A stretch of 64,000 nt of DNA from an uncultured Lachnospiraceae bacterium (GTDB taxonomy: Bacteria > Bacillota > Clostridia > Lachnospirales > Lachnospiraceae). The translations under genes were made by a program, and so were the position numbers. The stretch is from positions 62,001 through 126,000 of the forward strand of contig ONEK01000009.1 in assembly GCA_900316855.1 (NCBI GenBank), written 5' to 3'. Of this stretch, positions 51,194 to 59,189 are shown one piece after another. Each line of letters begins with the position of its first letter. The stretch's first letter is position 1. The notes under the pieces were generated by a model, which worked only from the letters and a program-made list of their open reading frames with translations, searched no databases and was not told where the DNA came from.

Positions 51194-52699
51194 TCAGTAC
51201 CCGGGATCCGTCTCCGGCTCGTCTGTCACATGTCCGAAGTAGTAGAACCCCCGGCACTCCTCGAGCTTCACATTGAAAAACCTCCCGATCATGGACGCGT
51301 CGCCCGGCACATGCACGATGAGGTTGTTCGACAGCCGGCAGGTAACGTAGCCTTCAAGCTGCGCATTCACCTCCTCGCACAGGGCTTCCTTCACCATGCC
51401 CTGCTGCCGCGCTGTCTGCTCCTTCGCGCTATCCTGCACCGCCGCGAGGATCCGGTCAAAACCTTCCTTCACCTGCTCTTCGGGTACCTGCTCCATCTGT
51501 GCGGCCGGCGTCCCGTGCCGCATGCTGTACACAAACGTATAGGCGTTGTCGAACCGTACCTTCCGGATAACGTCGATCGTATCGTCCACGTCCTTTGCCG
51601 TCTCCCCGGGGAATCCCGCGATGATGTCCGTCGTAATCGCGGCGTCCGGAATGACCTCCCGGATCCTGAGTGCCCGCTCGATAAACTGCTCCCTCGTATA
51701 GCGGCGGTTCATTCTTTTCAGGATCTCATTCGAGCCCGACTGCAGCGGGAAATGCACATGACGCGCGATGTTTTTATGGCGCCGGATGACCTGCAGTGTC
51801 TCCTCGGAAATATCCTTCGGATGCGGCGTCATGAAGCGCACCCTCCGGATGCCCGGCACCTCAGCCACCGCTTCGAGAAGCTGTGCAAAGCTCACGGGAT
51901 CGGCAAGATCCTTCCCGTAGGAATCCACGTTCTGGCCAAGGAGCATCACCTCCACGACCCCGTCCGCGGACAGCCGCTCGACCTCCTGAATGATATCCTT
52001 CGGCTCGCGCGATCTCTCACGCCCCCGCACATACGGCACGATGCAGTACGTGCAGAAATTATTGCACCCGAACATGATGTTGATGCCGGATTTGTACGGA
52101 TACTTCCTCGCGACCGGCAGGTCCTCGACGATCTCATCCGTCGAATCCCAGATGTCCACGATTTTCTTCCCGCGGATGTCGAACTGCTCCCCGCGGTTTT
52201 CGTACACCCCGCACAGATATTCCGGAAAGCGGAACAGGTTGTGCGTGCCGAACACGAGATTTACATAGGGATAGCTCTTTTTGATCTTCGCGACATTTTC
52301 CGCTTCCTGCATCATGCAGCCGCACACCGCGATCTTCATATAGGGATTGGACTTGCGCCAGTGGCTCGCCCTCCCGAGCCTTCCGTAGAAGTGCTGGTCC
52401 GCGTTGTCGCGCACCGTGCACGTATTGTAGATGACGAAATCCGCCGACTCGTCCGCAGTCTCTGTAAAGCCCGCCGTCTCCAGGATGCCGGAGAGCTTCT
52501 CCGCGTCCCGCGCGTTCATCTGGCAGCCGAAATTCTGCACATGGTAAGTCGGCTGCCGCCCCAGGACCGCCTCCAGCTCCCCGACGTACAGCTTCGCCCG
52601 CTCCAGATATTTCTCCTGCCTTACAAGCTCCCTCGCGTCCTTCTCCTCCACGGACTCCTTCCGAAGCAGCCGCTCCGGAGCCTTAGCTTCATTCTCCAA
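51194..52699 (-). CDS. miaB: tRNA-2-methylthio-N6-dimethylallyladenosine synthase
   Basis: 501-residue radical-SAM methylthiotransferase. An N-terminal extension of about 55 residues precedes the UPF0004 domain (YHVQNFGCQMNARD). The radical SAM cluster motif is CNNFCTYC (near 210-217), followed by VRGRERSR, and a C-terminal TRAM domain (about 425-490). It acts on i6A37 made by MiaA. The start is TTG at 52699 with AAGGA eight bases upstream. Confidence 0.95.
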   Translation of the reverse strand: MENEAKAPERLLRKESVEEKDARELVRQEKYLERAKLYVGELEAVLGRQPTYHVQNFGCQMNARDAEKLSGILETAGFTETADESADFVIYNTCTVRDNADQHFYGRLGRASHWRKSNPYMKIAVCGCMMQEAENVAKIKKSYPYVNLVFGTHNLFRFPEYLCGVYENRGEQFDIRGKKIVDIWDSTDEIVEDLPVARKYPYKSGINIMFGCNNFCTYCIVPYVRGRERSREPKDIIQEVERLSADGVVEVMLLGQNVDSYGKDLADPVSFAQLLEAVAEVPGIRRVRFMTPHPKDISEETLQVIRRHKNIARHVHFPLQSGSNEILKRMNRRYTREQFIERALRIREVIPDAAITTDIIAGFPGETAKDVDDTIDVIRKVRFDNAYTFVYSMRHGTPAAQMEQVPEEQVKEGFDRILAAVQDSAKEQTARQQGMVKEALCEEVNAQLEGYVTCRLSNNLIVHVPGDASMIGRFFNVKLEECRGFYYFGHVTDEPETDPGY

Positions 52700-52771
52700 A
52701 TTTTCTATCCTTCCGCCACTTTTTCGCTATATTGTAATCTGTGCAATTCATCCTATGCCGCCCCGCGGCCT

Positions 52772-54091
52772 TCAGCCATCCACCTCAAACGAGGCGTATT
52801 TATTCAGGATCCGCAGCAGGATCTCCGCGCCGAGGCACATCTCGTCGACGCTCACATATTCGTACCGGCTGTGGTAGTTATACGCGCCCGTCCCCAGGTT
52901 CGGGCACGGAATCCCGCGAAACGACAGCACCGCGCCGTCCGTCCCGCCCCGGATCGGATTTGTGACAGGCACAAGCCCCGCCTCCCGGATCGCGGCCTCC
53001 GCGTTCTCGATGAGGTGCTTCTGCGGCAGAATCTTCTCAGCCATGTTGTAGTACGAATCCTTCACGTCAACCGTTACGACGCCCTCGCCGTACTTCTCAT
53101 TCAGCTGTGCCGCAATGTCCTGTACCTTCCGCTTCCTCTCTTCGAATTTTGCCCGGTCATGATCGCGGAGAATGTAATCCAGGAAGGCTCTCTCCGTCGT
53201 TCCCGAAAGCTCGTCGAGATGATAGAAGCCCTCGTACCCACGCGTGCAGGCAGGAATTTCCTCCGGCGGCAGCAGGCGGTTGAACTCCATCGCAACAAGG
53301 AGGGCGTTCCGCATCTTTCCATAGGCGTCACCCGGGTGTGTCGACAGCCCCCGGACCGTCACATGCGCGGAAGCCGCGTTGAAGTTCTCGTACTCCAGCT
53401 CACCGACCGCGGAACCGTCCACCGTGTACGCGTAATCCACGCCGAAGTGATCCATGTCGACGTTCCGCGTCCCGTTTCCCACCTCCTCGTCCGGTGTAAA
53501 CATTATGCGGATCGTCCCGTGCGCGTACTCCTTATGCCGCAGGAAAAATTGCGCCGCCTCCATGATCTGCGTAACCCCGGCCTTGTCGTCTCCGCCGAGC
53601 ACCGTTGTCCCGTCCGTCACGACAATCGACTTTCCGATCTGGTTCTTAAGAAGCGGATACTCCGCGGTGCTCATGGAAATACCCTGCTCCGCGTTCAGGA
53701 CAATCTCCCCGCCGTCATACTGCTTGATAAGCCTTGGGTGCACGAAGGGATGCTCCTTCGCATCCACCGCATTGGAAGTATCCATATGCGCCACAAGGCC
53801 CAGAATCGGCGCCGTATTCTCACGGTGCTTTTTCGCCGCGTCCGGAAGCGCTGGAACCATCGCGCCATCCGCGGGAATCGTCCCCGGAATCGTCGCGTAC
53901 ACATAGCACTTCGCCTCATCGTAATACACGTCTGCGGCGCCCATCGCCTCAAGCTCATCCCTGAGCATCACCGCAAGATCCCGCTGACACTTGGTCGAAG
54001 GCGTATCCGCGACACCCTCCTCCGACTGCGTGAACACCCCCGCGTACCGCAGGAACCTCGCCGCCACTTCCCCTTTGTCAAAATGTCCCAT
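52772..54091 (-). CDS. pepT: Peptidase T (tripeptidase)
   Basis: 439-residue M20 metallopeptidase that removes N-terminal residues from tripeptides. Metal and catalytic residues appear in LVAHMDTSNAV, LGGDDKAGVTQIMEA, FTPDEEVGNGT and PIRGGTDGAVLS. It is about 30 residues longer than E. coli PepT through loops such as the segment near 75-90. AAAGGA precedes the ATG. Confidence 0.94.
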   Translation of the reverse strand: MGHFDKGEVAARFLRYAGVFTQSEEGVADTPSTKCQRDLAVMLRDELEAMGAADVYYDEAKCYVYATIPGTIPADGAMVPALPDAAKKHRENTAPILGLVAHMDTSNAVDAKEHPFVHPRLIKQYDGGEIVLNAEQGISMSTAEYPLLKNQIGKSIVVTDGTTVLGGDDKAGVTQIMEAAQFFLRHKEYAHGTIRIMFTPDEEVGNGTRNVDMDHFGVDYAYTVDGSAVGELEYENFNAASAHVTVRGLSTHPGDAYGKMRNALLVAMEFNRLLPPEEIPACTRGYEGFYHLDELSGTTERAFLDYILRDHDRAKFEERKRKVQDIAAQLNEKYGEGVVTVDVKDSYYNMAEKILPQKHLIENAEAAIREAGLVPVTNPIRGGTDGAVLSFRGIPCPNLGTGAYNYHSRYEYVSVDEMCLGAEILLRILNKYASFEVDG

Positions 54092-54238
54092 AATCAGAAT
54101 TCCTTTCGTCAGATACCACGATGCCGTCCATCAAAGGAAATGATAATACTGCTTTGCACAACGTCATAATACTACATCACACCGCCGCGGTTTAGAAAGC
54201 TCCCGCACTTTAAGGTTCAATTTCGGCTCAATTTGTCG

Positions 54239-54267
54239 TTGTATTTATCCTAGAAAATGTCTATTAT
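54239..54267 (+). promoter_or_regulatory. Possible promoter of the phd-doc module
   Basis: TTGTAT (54239-54244), 17 bases, TATTAT (54262-54267). The transcript would start right at the ribosome binding site, so this may not be the only promoter. Confidence 0.4.
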
Positions 54268-54287
54268 CCATTTGGAGGTGCTTTACT

Positions 54288-54530
54288 ATGATGATTAACA
54301 CAGACAACATTGTTCCCATTTCAACTGCAAACCAGAATTTTTCCAAAGTCGCAAGAATGGCTGACGAAAATGGAGAAGTTGTGATTATGAAAAATAATGC
54401 GCCGTGCTATGTCCTTATGGAGTTCAGCAGGTTTGAGAAAACCCGGACCGCGCCTTCTGAGCAGGTTGAATCACTAGCTGAACAGATCATGTATGAAAAC
54501 GACGAAGTATTCAGGGAACTTGCCAAATGA
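54288..54530 (+). CDS. phd: Antitoxin of the Phd/YefM family
   Basis: 80-residue antitoxin. It starts MMINTDNIVPISTANQNFSK, the Phd/YefM DNA-binding fold, followed by VVIMKNNAPCYVLMEFSRFE and a C-terminal tail that would wrap the toxin. GGAGG lies nine bases upstream. Its stop overlaps the toxin start by four bases. It would neutralise the downstream Doc protein and repress the operon. Both genes are visibly richer in A and T than all neighbours, which suggests transfer. Confidence 0.9.
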   Translation: MMINTDNIVPISTANQNFSKVARMADENGEVVIMKNNAPCYVLMEFSRFEKTRTAPSEQVESLAEQIMYENDEVFRELAK

Positions 54531-54907
54531 TCAGATTATCCGAAGAGGAAATTATCTATCTGCATGCAAGGTTAATACAGAGATATGGCGGTTCTGATGG
54601 CATTCGTGACAGACGTTCCCTTGATGCCGCAATAAATGCACCGTTTCAGACATTTGAAGGTCAGGATCTATACCCGACCGTAATTGATAAAGCAGCCAGG
54701 TTTGCCTATGGTCTGATCAGTAACCACCCGTTTGTTGATGGAAATAAACGCGTAGGGACTATGGCAATGCTCCTGTTGCTCAGGTTAAATGACATATCTC
54801 TCTCATACACACAGCAGGAATTGATCAAAATCATGCTGGATATCGCAGCCGGCAGGAAAAATGATCAGGATCTGCGGAAATGGATAGACAAGCATCATGT
54901 GGATTGA
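54527..54907 (+). CDS. doc: Doc-type Fic-domain toxin
   Basis: 126-residue Doc kinase-type Fic protein. The active motif HPFVDGNKRVG is intact, with YLHARLIQRYGGSDGIRDR at the N-terminus. Doc of phage P1 phosphorylates EF-Tu and halts translation. Translation is coupled to phd through an ATGA overlap. Its 3' end overlaps the convergent gene at 54895-55701 by 13 bases, an intimate junction for a recently acquired cassette. Confidence 0.93.
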   Translation: MIRLSEEEIIYLHARLIQRYGGSDGIRDRRSLDAAINAPFQTFEGQDLYPTVIDKAARFAYGLISNHPFVDGNKRVGTMAMLLLLRLNDISLSYTQQELIKIMLDIAAGRKNDQDLRKWIDKHHVD

Positions 54908-55701
54908 TTCCTGCATTCCCTCCTCCGATACAGGTACGCCCGTCTTTGTGTGACGCCGACCCGCTCCACCGCGCCGACCTGCGTCAGGATCCTGAGGACC
55001 GTGGCAAACGACACCGCCTTCCGGTGGATCCCGGCGGAATTCTCGAACTCCTTCGCCGTAAAAGGCTCCGGAAGGGATTCCGGCACCAGCCGTAAATAAT
55101 CCGCAGCCGTCTTCAAATCAATCTCATCGAAAATCCCCGACGGCACACGGTCATACCGATGGCTCCCCCGCTTCCCGTCTGTGCTCCAGCCATCGCGCAC
55201 CCGGTACTCCGTAAGGTCCAGCAGCACCGGATGAATCGTCAGGTTCGGATCCGCAAGGAACGAATCGATCCGGTACAGCTCGCGGAAAACCTCGTAGAAG
55301 CTCCCCTTCACCCCCCGCCGGTTCGTCTCCAGCAGCTCCCCCGTCGCGGGATCGATCCACGTCACATACTTCACATGCGGAATCGGATAGACAATCCGCA
55401 CCGGATACTCCGGCAGAAAAGCCGCAAGCTTCTCCCGCATGGCGTAAAAATTGGCGGTCTGGATCTCCGTAATGCCCTGACCGTCAAAAATATCCGCAAT
55501 ATAATTCCCGACCGGAATTTCCTGATGCGAAGGATCCGGATCCATGTAATCCTTCAGGATCGCGTGCACCGACTTCTCCTTCTGCATGCCGATCCCGACC
55601 CGTTCCCGCTCATCCAGCGAAACCACCCGGTTCACCGCCGCCTGGAACCGCTCCGCGTCCGGATGCCCCAGCCGCACCTCCGCAGGCCCTGTCTTACCCA
55701 T
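54895..55701 (-). CDS. Uncharacterised protein, possible nuclease fold plus C-terminal winged helix
   Basis: 268-residue protein I do not recognise by name. IADIFDGQGITEIQTANFYA resembles the D-x(n)-E-x-Q core of PD-(D/E)xK nucleases, and the preceding HQEIPVGNYIADIF supports a substrate-binding beta sheet; this is inference from the motif. The C-terminal 80 residues (LPEPFTAKEFENSAGIHRK...RILTQVGAVERVG) look like a winged helix. It overlaps the DUF5662 gene by eight bases, so the two are one operon. Confidence 0.7.
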   Translation of the reverse strand: MGKTGPAEVRLGHPDAERFQAAVNRVVSLDERERVGIGMQKEKSVHAILKDYMDPDPSHQEIPVGNYIADIFDGQGITEIQTANFYAMREKLAAFLPEYPVRIVYPIPHVKYVTWIDPATGELLETNRRGVKGSFYEVFRELYRIDSFLADPNLTIHPVLLDLTEYRVRDGWSTDGKRGSHRYDRVPSGIFDEIDLKTAADYLRLVPESLPEPFTAKEFENSAGIHRKAVSFATVLRILTQVGAVERVGVTQRRAYLYRRRECRNQST

Positions 55702-56419
55702 CCGCTTCTCTCACATGCCTGCTGTGCCCGGACAGCTTATCCGTCATAAGACGCATCACCGGGTCCTCCTGCAGCCTCTGCTCCAGGAAAACACGCCGCT
55801 TCCCCTGCCTGTAATACAGATGCTCCCGGATGTAGCGGAACGTCTTCTCCTCGCCTTCCTCCGCCAGCATACGCAGCAGCTTCTCCAGAAGGTCCGCCGT
55901 GTCCGGATGCATGAACATCCGCGTACTCCCCTGTTCGTAATACTTCAGAGGATCCGAATCCACATAGGCATCTGCGCGGTAAATCTTCGACGCCGCTACC
56001 CGGTCCATGAACATCTCGATCACATACCGCCCCGGCATCTTGCACCCGACAAGCCCCGGCTTGTCCGCAAACCCCGGCGACGGCCTCGTCGCGTAATCGA
56101 TCCAGTACTCGTAATGATGGCGGTTGCGCCCCTTGTGATGCAGCCACGCCAGCGACCGCCCCGTCGCCTCCCGCTCCGCGTTGTTCGGCGACCGCGTCCC
56201 CTGGTAATACTTCGCACCCGCCAGAAACTCCACCGGCGAATACTTCGACAGATCATGCAGCAGACCCTGCCGGTACAGCCCCACCTGGAAGCATCCCTCC
56301 GCCACCTTCATCTTGTGACGCGTAATCGTGCACAGATGCTTCCACGCCTTCTCCGGCGTCATGTGATAATCCGCTGCTGTAAGCTTCCTGCCCTCTCCGG
56401 GCGCTGATTCACACTTCAT
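55694..56419 (-). CDS. DUF5662 family protein
   Basis: 241-residue protein of the DUF5662 family: TITRHKMKVAEGCFQVGLYR, GLLHDLSKYSPVEFLAGAKY, RSPNNAEREATG and WLHHKGRNRHHYEYWID. The HD-like LLHDLSKYS and the clustered His residues suggest a metal-dependent phosphohydrolase-like helical fold, but function is unproven. It is co-transcribed with the gene that follows (8-base overlap). Confidence 0.85.
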   Translation of the reverse strand: MKCESAPGEGRKLTAADYHMTPEKAWKHLCTITRHKMKVAEGCFQVGLYRQGLLHDLSKYSPVEFLAGAKYYQGTRSPNNAEREATGRSLAWLHHKGRNRHHYEYWIDYATRPSPGFADKPGLVGCKMPGRYVIEMFMDRVAASKIYRADAYVDSDPLKYYEQGSTRMFMHPDTADLLEKLLRMLAEEGEEKTFRYIREHLYYRQGKRRVFLEQRLQEDPVMRLMTDKLSGHSRHVREADG

Positions 56420-56450
56420 AAATGTCCCTGTTCTAATTTATTGTACTGCA

Positions 56451-56488
56451 GGCCCGCACAGACGAAGACGGCGCCGCCTGCGCGGGCC
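56451..56488 (-). terminator. GC-rich hairpin downstream of the GH13-like gene
   Basis: GGCCCGC/GCGGGCC (7 bp) around a 24-base interior. No T-tract, so only a weak candidate. Confidence 0.35.
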
Positions 56489-56498
56489 GCCTCAGCTT

Positions 56499-58451
56499 TC
56501 AGAACCCCTGCGCGTCAGCCGCCTTCTTCCCGGCAGACGCCTTCTTCCCGGCGGTCCCCTTCGCCGCCTTCTCCGGCTCGAACTCCTTCTTCGCGATCAG
56601 AATCCGCACACTCCGCCCCTTCACGAACACATGCCTCTGATCCTTCAATAGCTCCGGCTCCGCAAGGAACGCCGGCTCCTCGAACGTATCCATCACAACC
56701 CGCCACCGGTACCCCGCAGGCACTGACGGAACCGCCAGCTGCTGATTGTGCCAGTGCATGTTGATCGCCACATACACAAGCGTCTTCGTCGGATTCTCCG
56801 GCGCGTACTCCTCGTTGTACAGCACACCCACCGTGTGACTGTACCCCGCAAAATCCGGCTTCCACGCCTCACGCCCGTGGAACGACACATCCGGGAACCC
56901 CGTCGACCTGTAATCACTGAACTTAAACGGCACCCGCATCCGGAAAACCGCATGCTCCTTCCGGAACTGTGTCATCTTCTCCGTGAAATTCAGCAGCTCC
57001 TTCCCGTCCACCGTCTCGCGCCAGTTCATCCAGCCCGTCTCATTGTCCTGACAGTAGACATTGTTGTTGCCGCCCTGCGAATTGCACCGCTCATCACCCG
57101 CCGTGATAACCGGTGTCCCCTGCGCCAGCAGGTTCAGCGCCATGAAATTCCGCATCTGCCGGTTTCTGAGGAACCGGATCTCACGCTTGAAGCTTGGCCC
57201 CTCGACGCCGCAGTTCCACGAATCATTGTCGTTCGCGCCGTCCTGGTTGTTCTCCCCGTTCTCCTCGTTGTGCTTGTAGTTGTACGAGACGAGATCGTTC
57301 AGCGTGAACCCCTCGTAATTCGTCACATAATGCACCGCACCGTGCTCCGCGGGAACCGTCACGAACTCCTTTACAAACGGCCGCAGCACGTTGTCGTCGC
57401 TCTTGACAAACTTACGCGCCAGCTTCTCGAACGTATCACGATACTCGCACAGATGCCGGATCGAAGGCTTCCCCGCCGCGATATTGCGCCGGTCCTCCTT
57501 CTGCAGATCCTCATAAGGGAAATCGTAGTAGAAAAGATCCGTGTCCGCCAGCAGCGGATCGGAAGCGATCTCATCGAGCCGCCGGATGTCGCCCTTCAGG
57601 TGGAACCCGTCCACCTGGTAATGCGTCACATAGAACCGGCACGCCTGCAGCTGCGTCCTCGCTGCCGCCTGCTCGCTGAAAAACATCTGCAGATACACGT
57701 AAATCCCGTTCTCGTGGAGCTTCTGCACCAGCTCCAGGAACTCCTTCTGCGGCTCGCCGCAGCTGTACGAGCGCTTCGGGGCAAAATACCGCCCCGTCCC
57801 GAAATTCCAGTAATTGTCCTTGCCGCCCGCCTGCTCCTTCGCATCCTGCACCGAATCGTGCCCGGACAGAACCAGCTCCTCAATCGACAGGTCATGTGTC
57901 TGCGGAAACAGCTCATAGCACGGCAGCAGCTCGATCGCCGTGACGCCGATTTTCTTCAGATAGGGAATTTTCTCCATGATTCCGGCGAACGTGCCGCGGT
58001 GCTGCACGCGCGACGTCTTCGACGCCGTGAAGCCCTTCGCGTGGCACACATAGATCACCCGGTCGGACCAGGCGCTCTTTTCGCCGTTATGATTGAACGG
58101 AAGCTCCTCCTCCGGATAGGGGAACAGCTTGCAGATGTTCGCCGGTCCGTCCTTGAGCTTCACGCTCAGGACCTCCCGGGCGTACGGATCCTCGAAGATC
58201 TCGTCGTCCCGGTAGTAGCGGTAGCCCCACTCGGACGGATCCAGCCCCCGGATCTTCATGGAATACAGTGACCCGCACCGGTACTCCCCGGGGAACGGCA
58301 CCTTCACCTCGCGAAGATCCGGCAGATGATACAGGATCACACCGCAGTCCTTCGTATCGCGGAAAACCTTCGAGAAGACCACCCCGTCCCGCTCCGTCAC
58401 CGTGCCGGGTGAAACACAATGCGCCGCTGTTGTCTCAAATTCCTTTGCCAT
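56499..58451 (-). CDS. GH13 isoamylase/GlgX-like protein lacking catalytic residues
   Basis: 650-residue protein with an N-terminal CBM48-like region (GVILYHLPDLREVKVPF), a GH13 barrel and a C-terminal beta domain with a Lys/Ala-rich tail. The frame of conserved blocks is clear (NYWNFGTGRYFAPKRSY, GFTLNDLVSYNYKHNEENGE, ITAGDERCNSQGGNNNVYCQ). Yet the nucleophile region GFRFD is GFHLK, no general-acid Glu (AEPWD-type) block is found, and the HDGFTL Asp/His are Tyr-Glu. It is likely a pseudo-enzyme that binds glycogen or starch. The start follows an AGGAGACAGG region. Confidence 0.85.
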   Translation of the reverse strand: MAKEFETTAAHCVSPGTVTERDGVVFSKVFRDTKDCGVILYHLPDLREVKVPFPGEYRCGSLYSMKIRGLDPSEWGYRYYRDDEIFEDPYAREVLSVKLKDGPANICKLFPYPEEELPFNHNGEKSAWSDRVIYVCHAKGFTASKTSRVQHRGTFAGIMEKIPYLKKIGVTAIELLPCYELFPQTHDLSIEELVLSGHDSVQDAKEQAGGKDNYWNFGTGRYFAPKRSYSCGEPQKEFLELVQKLHENGIYVYLQMFFSEQAAARTQLQACRFYVTHYQVDGFHLKGDIRRLDEIASDPLLADTDLFYYDFPYEDLQKEDRRNIAAGKPSIRHLCEYRDTFEKLARKFVKSDDNVLRPFVKEFVTVPAEHGAVHYVTNYEGFTLNDLVSYNYKHNEENGENNQDGANDNDSWNCGVEGPSFKREIRFLRNRQMRNFMALNLLAQGTPVITAGDERCNSQGGNNNVYCQDNETGWMNWRETVDGKELLNFTEKMTQFRKEHAVFRMRVPFKFSDYRSTGFPDVSFHGREAWKPDFAGYSHTVGVLYNEEYAPENPTKTLVYVAINMHWHNQQLAVPSVPAGYRWRVVMDTFEEPAFLAEPELLKDQRHVFVKGRSVRILIAKKEFEPEKAAKGTAGKKASAGKKAADAQGF

Positions 58452-58591
58452 GCCTACCTGTCTCCTTTGCAGATTCCCGCAGAACCACGTTTACACTTCC
58501 CCCATTTTCATAATCTGCTTTATTTTAGCACACACGCGCCCCCTCCGCCGAAAAAGCTCCCCGGATGCCAAAAGATCATCTGAAGTAGGCA

Positions 58592-58948
58592 TCATGATCT
58601 TTTCTTTCCAGTTTTCTGCCCTTTTTCTTTCTCCGCGGCTCTGCCGTTTTTCCTGATGCGCTTATGTTCTGCTGGCTGGCCTGTAGCACTTTCCGGTCCT
58701 TTTTCCGCCGCCCTGTCCTCTGCCTCGAAAACATTCCGCGCCGACTGATCCAGGTCTCCCGTGAAGGCATAGCTCTCCTTCAAATGGTCAATGAGACACC
58801 CGGCATACCAGTCATACAGCCCGCACTCCTTATGAAAAACCGTGCAGTCCGTAAGAATCGGCAGGATCAGTCTCCTGTCACCGACCGTCGTTTCGATGCA
58901 GTCCGAATCCGCGTCTTGAATCCAGGTAAAGGTCATGCGGCTTTTCAA
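58592..58948 (-). CDS. Small hypothetical protein
   Basis: 118 codons, MKSRMTFTWIQDADSDCIET start, globular-looking N-terminal 75 residues with three Cys, then a highly charged Lys/Glu-rich tail. No family recognised. Codon pattern in the first part fits a real gene and no better frame competes, but the ribosome binding site is unclear. Could be a small cytosolic protein or a chance frame. Confidence 0.4.
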   Translation of the reverse strand: MKSRMTFTWIQDADSDCIETTVGDRRLILPILTDCTVFHKECGLYDWYAGCLIDHLKESYAFTGDLDQSARNVFEAEDRAAEKGPESATGQPAEHKRIRKNGRAAEKEKGQKTGKKRS

Positions 58949-59011
58949 ATCGCCGCTGCGTTATAATCTCTTCATGGATATTGAATCGGTATGCCGATAT
59001 ATTGACAAGAG

Positions 59012-59048
59012 AAAAAAAGCACCCATCTCACAGATCGGAGAAGGGTGC
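59012..59048 (-). terminator. Terminator of the nucleoside transporter operon
   Basis: GCACCC (59019-59024) pairs with GGGTGC (59043-59048), with inner CTC/GAG pairs. On the minus strand seven T follow (59012-59018). It lies 140 bases past the last permease gene, beyond three other hairpins. Confidence 0.75.
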
Positions 59049-59049
59049 A

Positions 59050-59157
59050 ATCACGAAACATCCGCCGATGCGGATGTTTCCGTGATACGAGGCGATACCA
59101 AATGCATTCGCCTCGATTTATCATAAGGCGAAACCGCCTGCGCGGATTTCGCCTTAT
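59050..59157. repeat. Three hairpins downstream of the nucleoside permease
   Basis: 59050-59086: ATCACG-AAACATCCGC-CGAT-GCGGATGTTT-CGTGAT. 59088-59115: CGAGGCGA/TCGCCTCG. 59123-59157: ATAAGGCGAAA-CCGC-CTGC-GCGG-TTTCGCCTTAT, which shares its GCGAAATCC/GGTTTCGC core with 27512-27538 and 48112-48142. Confidence 0.85.
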
Positions 59158-59189
59158 GGGCGCCAGTCAAAGCGGGCGTAATAAGGAAA

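Noticed and set aside
50207-54169. 1320-codon open frame on the plus strand
   Set aside because: Antisense to mutS, miaB and pepT, which have full motif support. High GC with strong third-position bias keeps the opposite strand open.
58935-59126. 63-codon plus-strand frame
   Set aside because: Ends inside the hairpin cluster, has no binding site and overlaps the divergent small hypothetical gene start.
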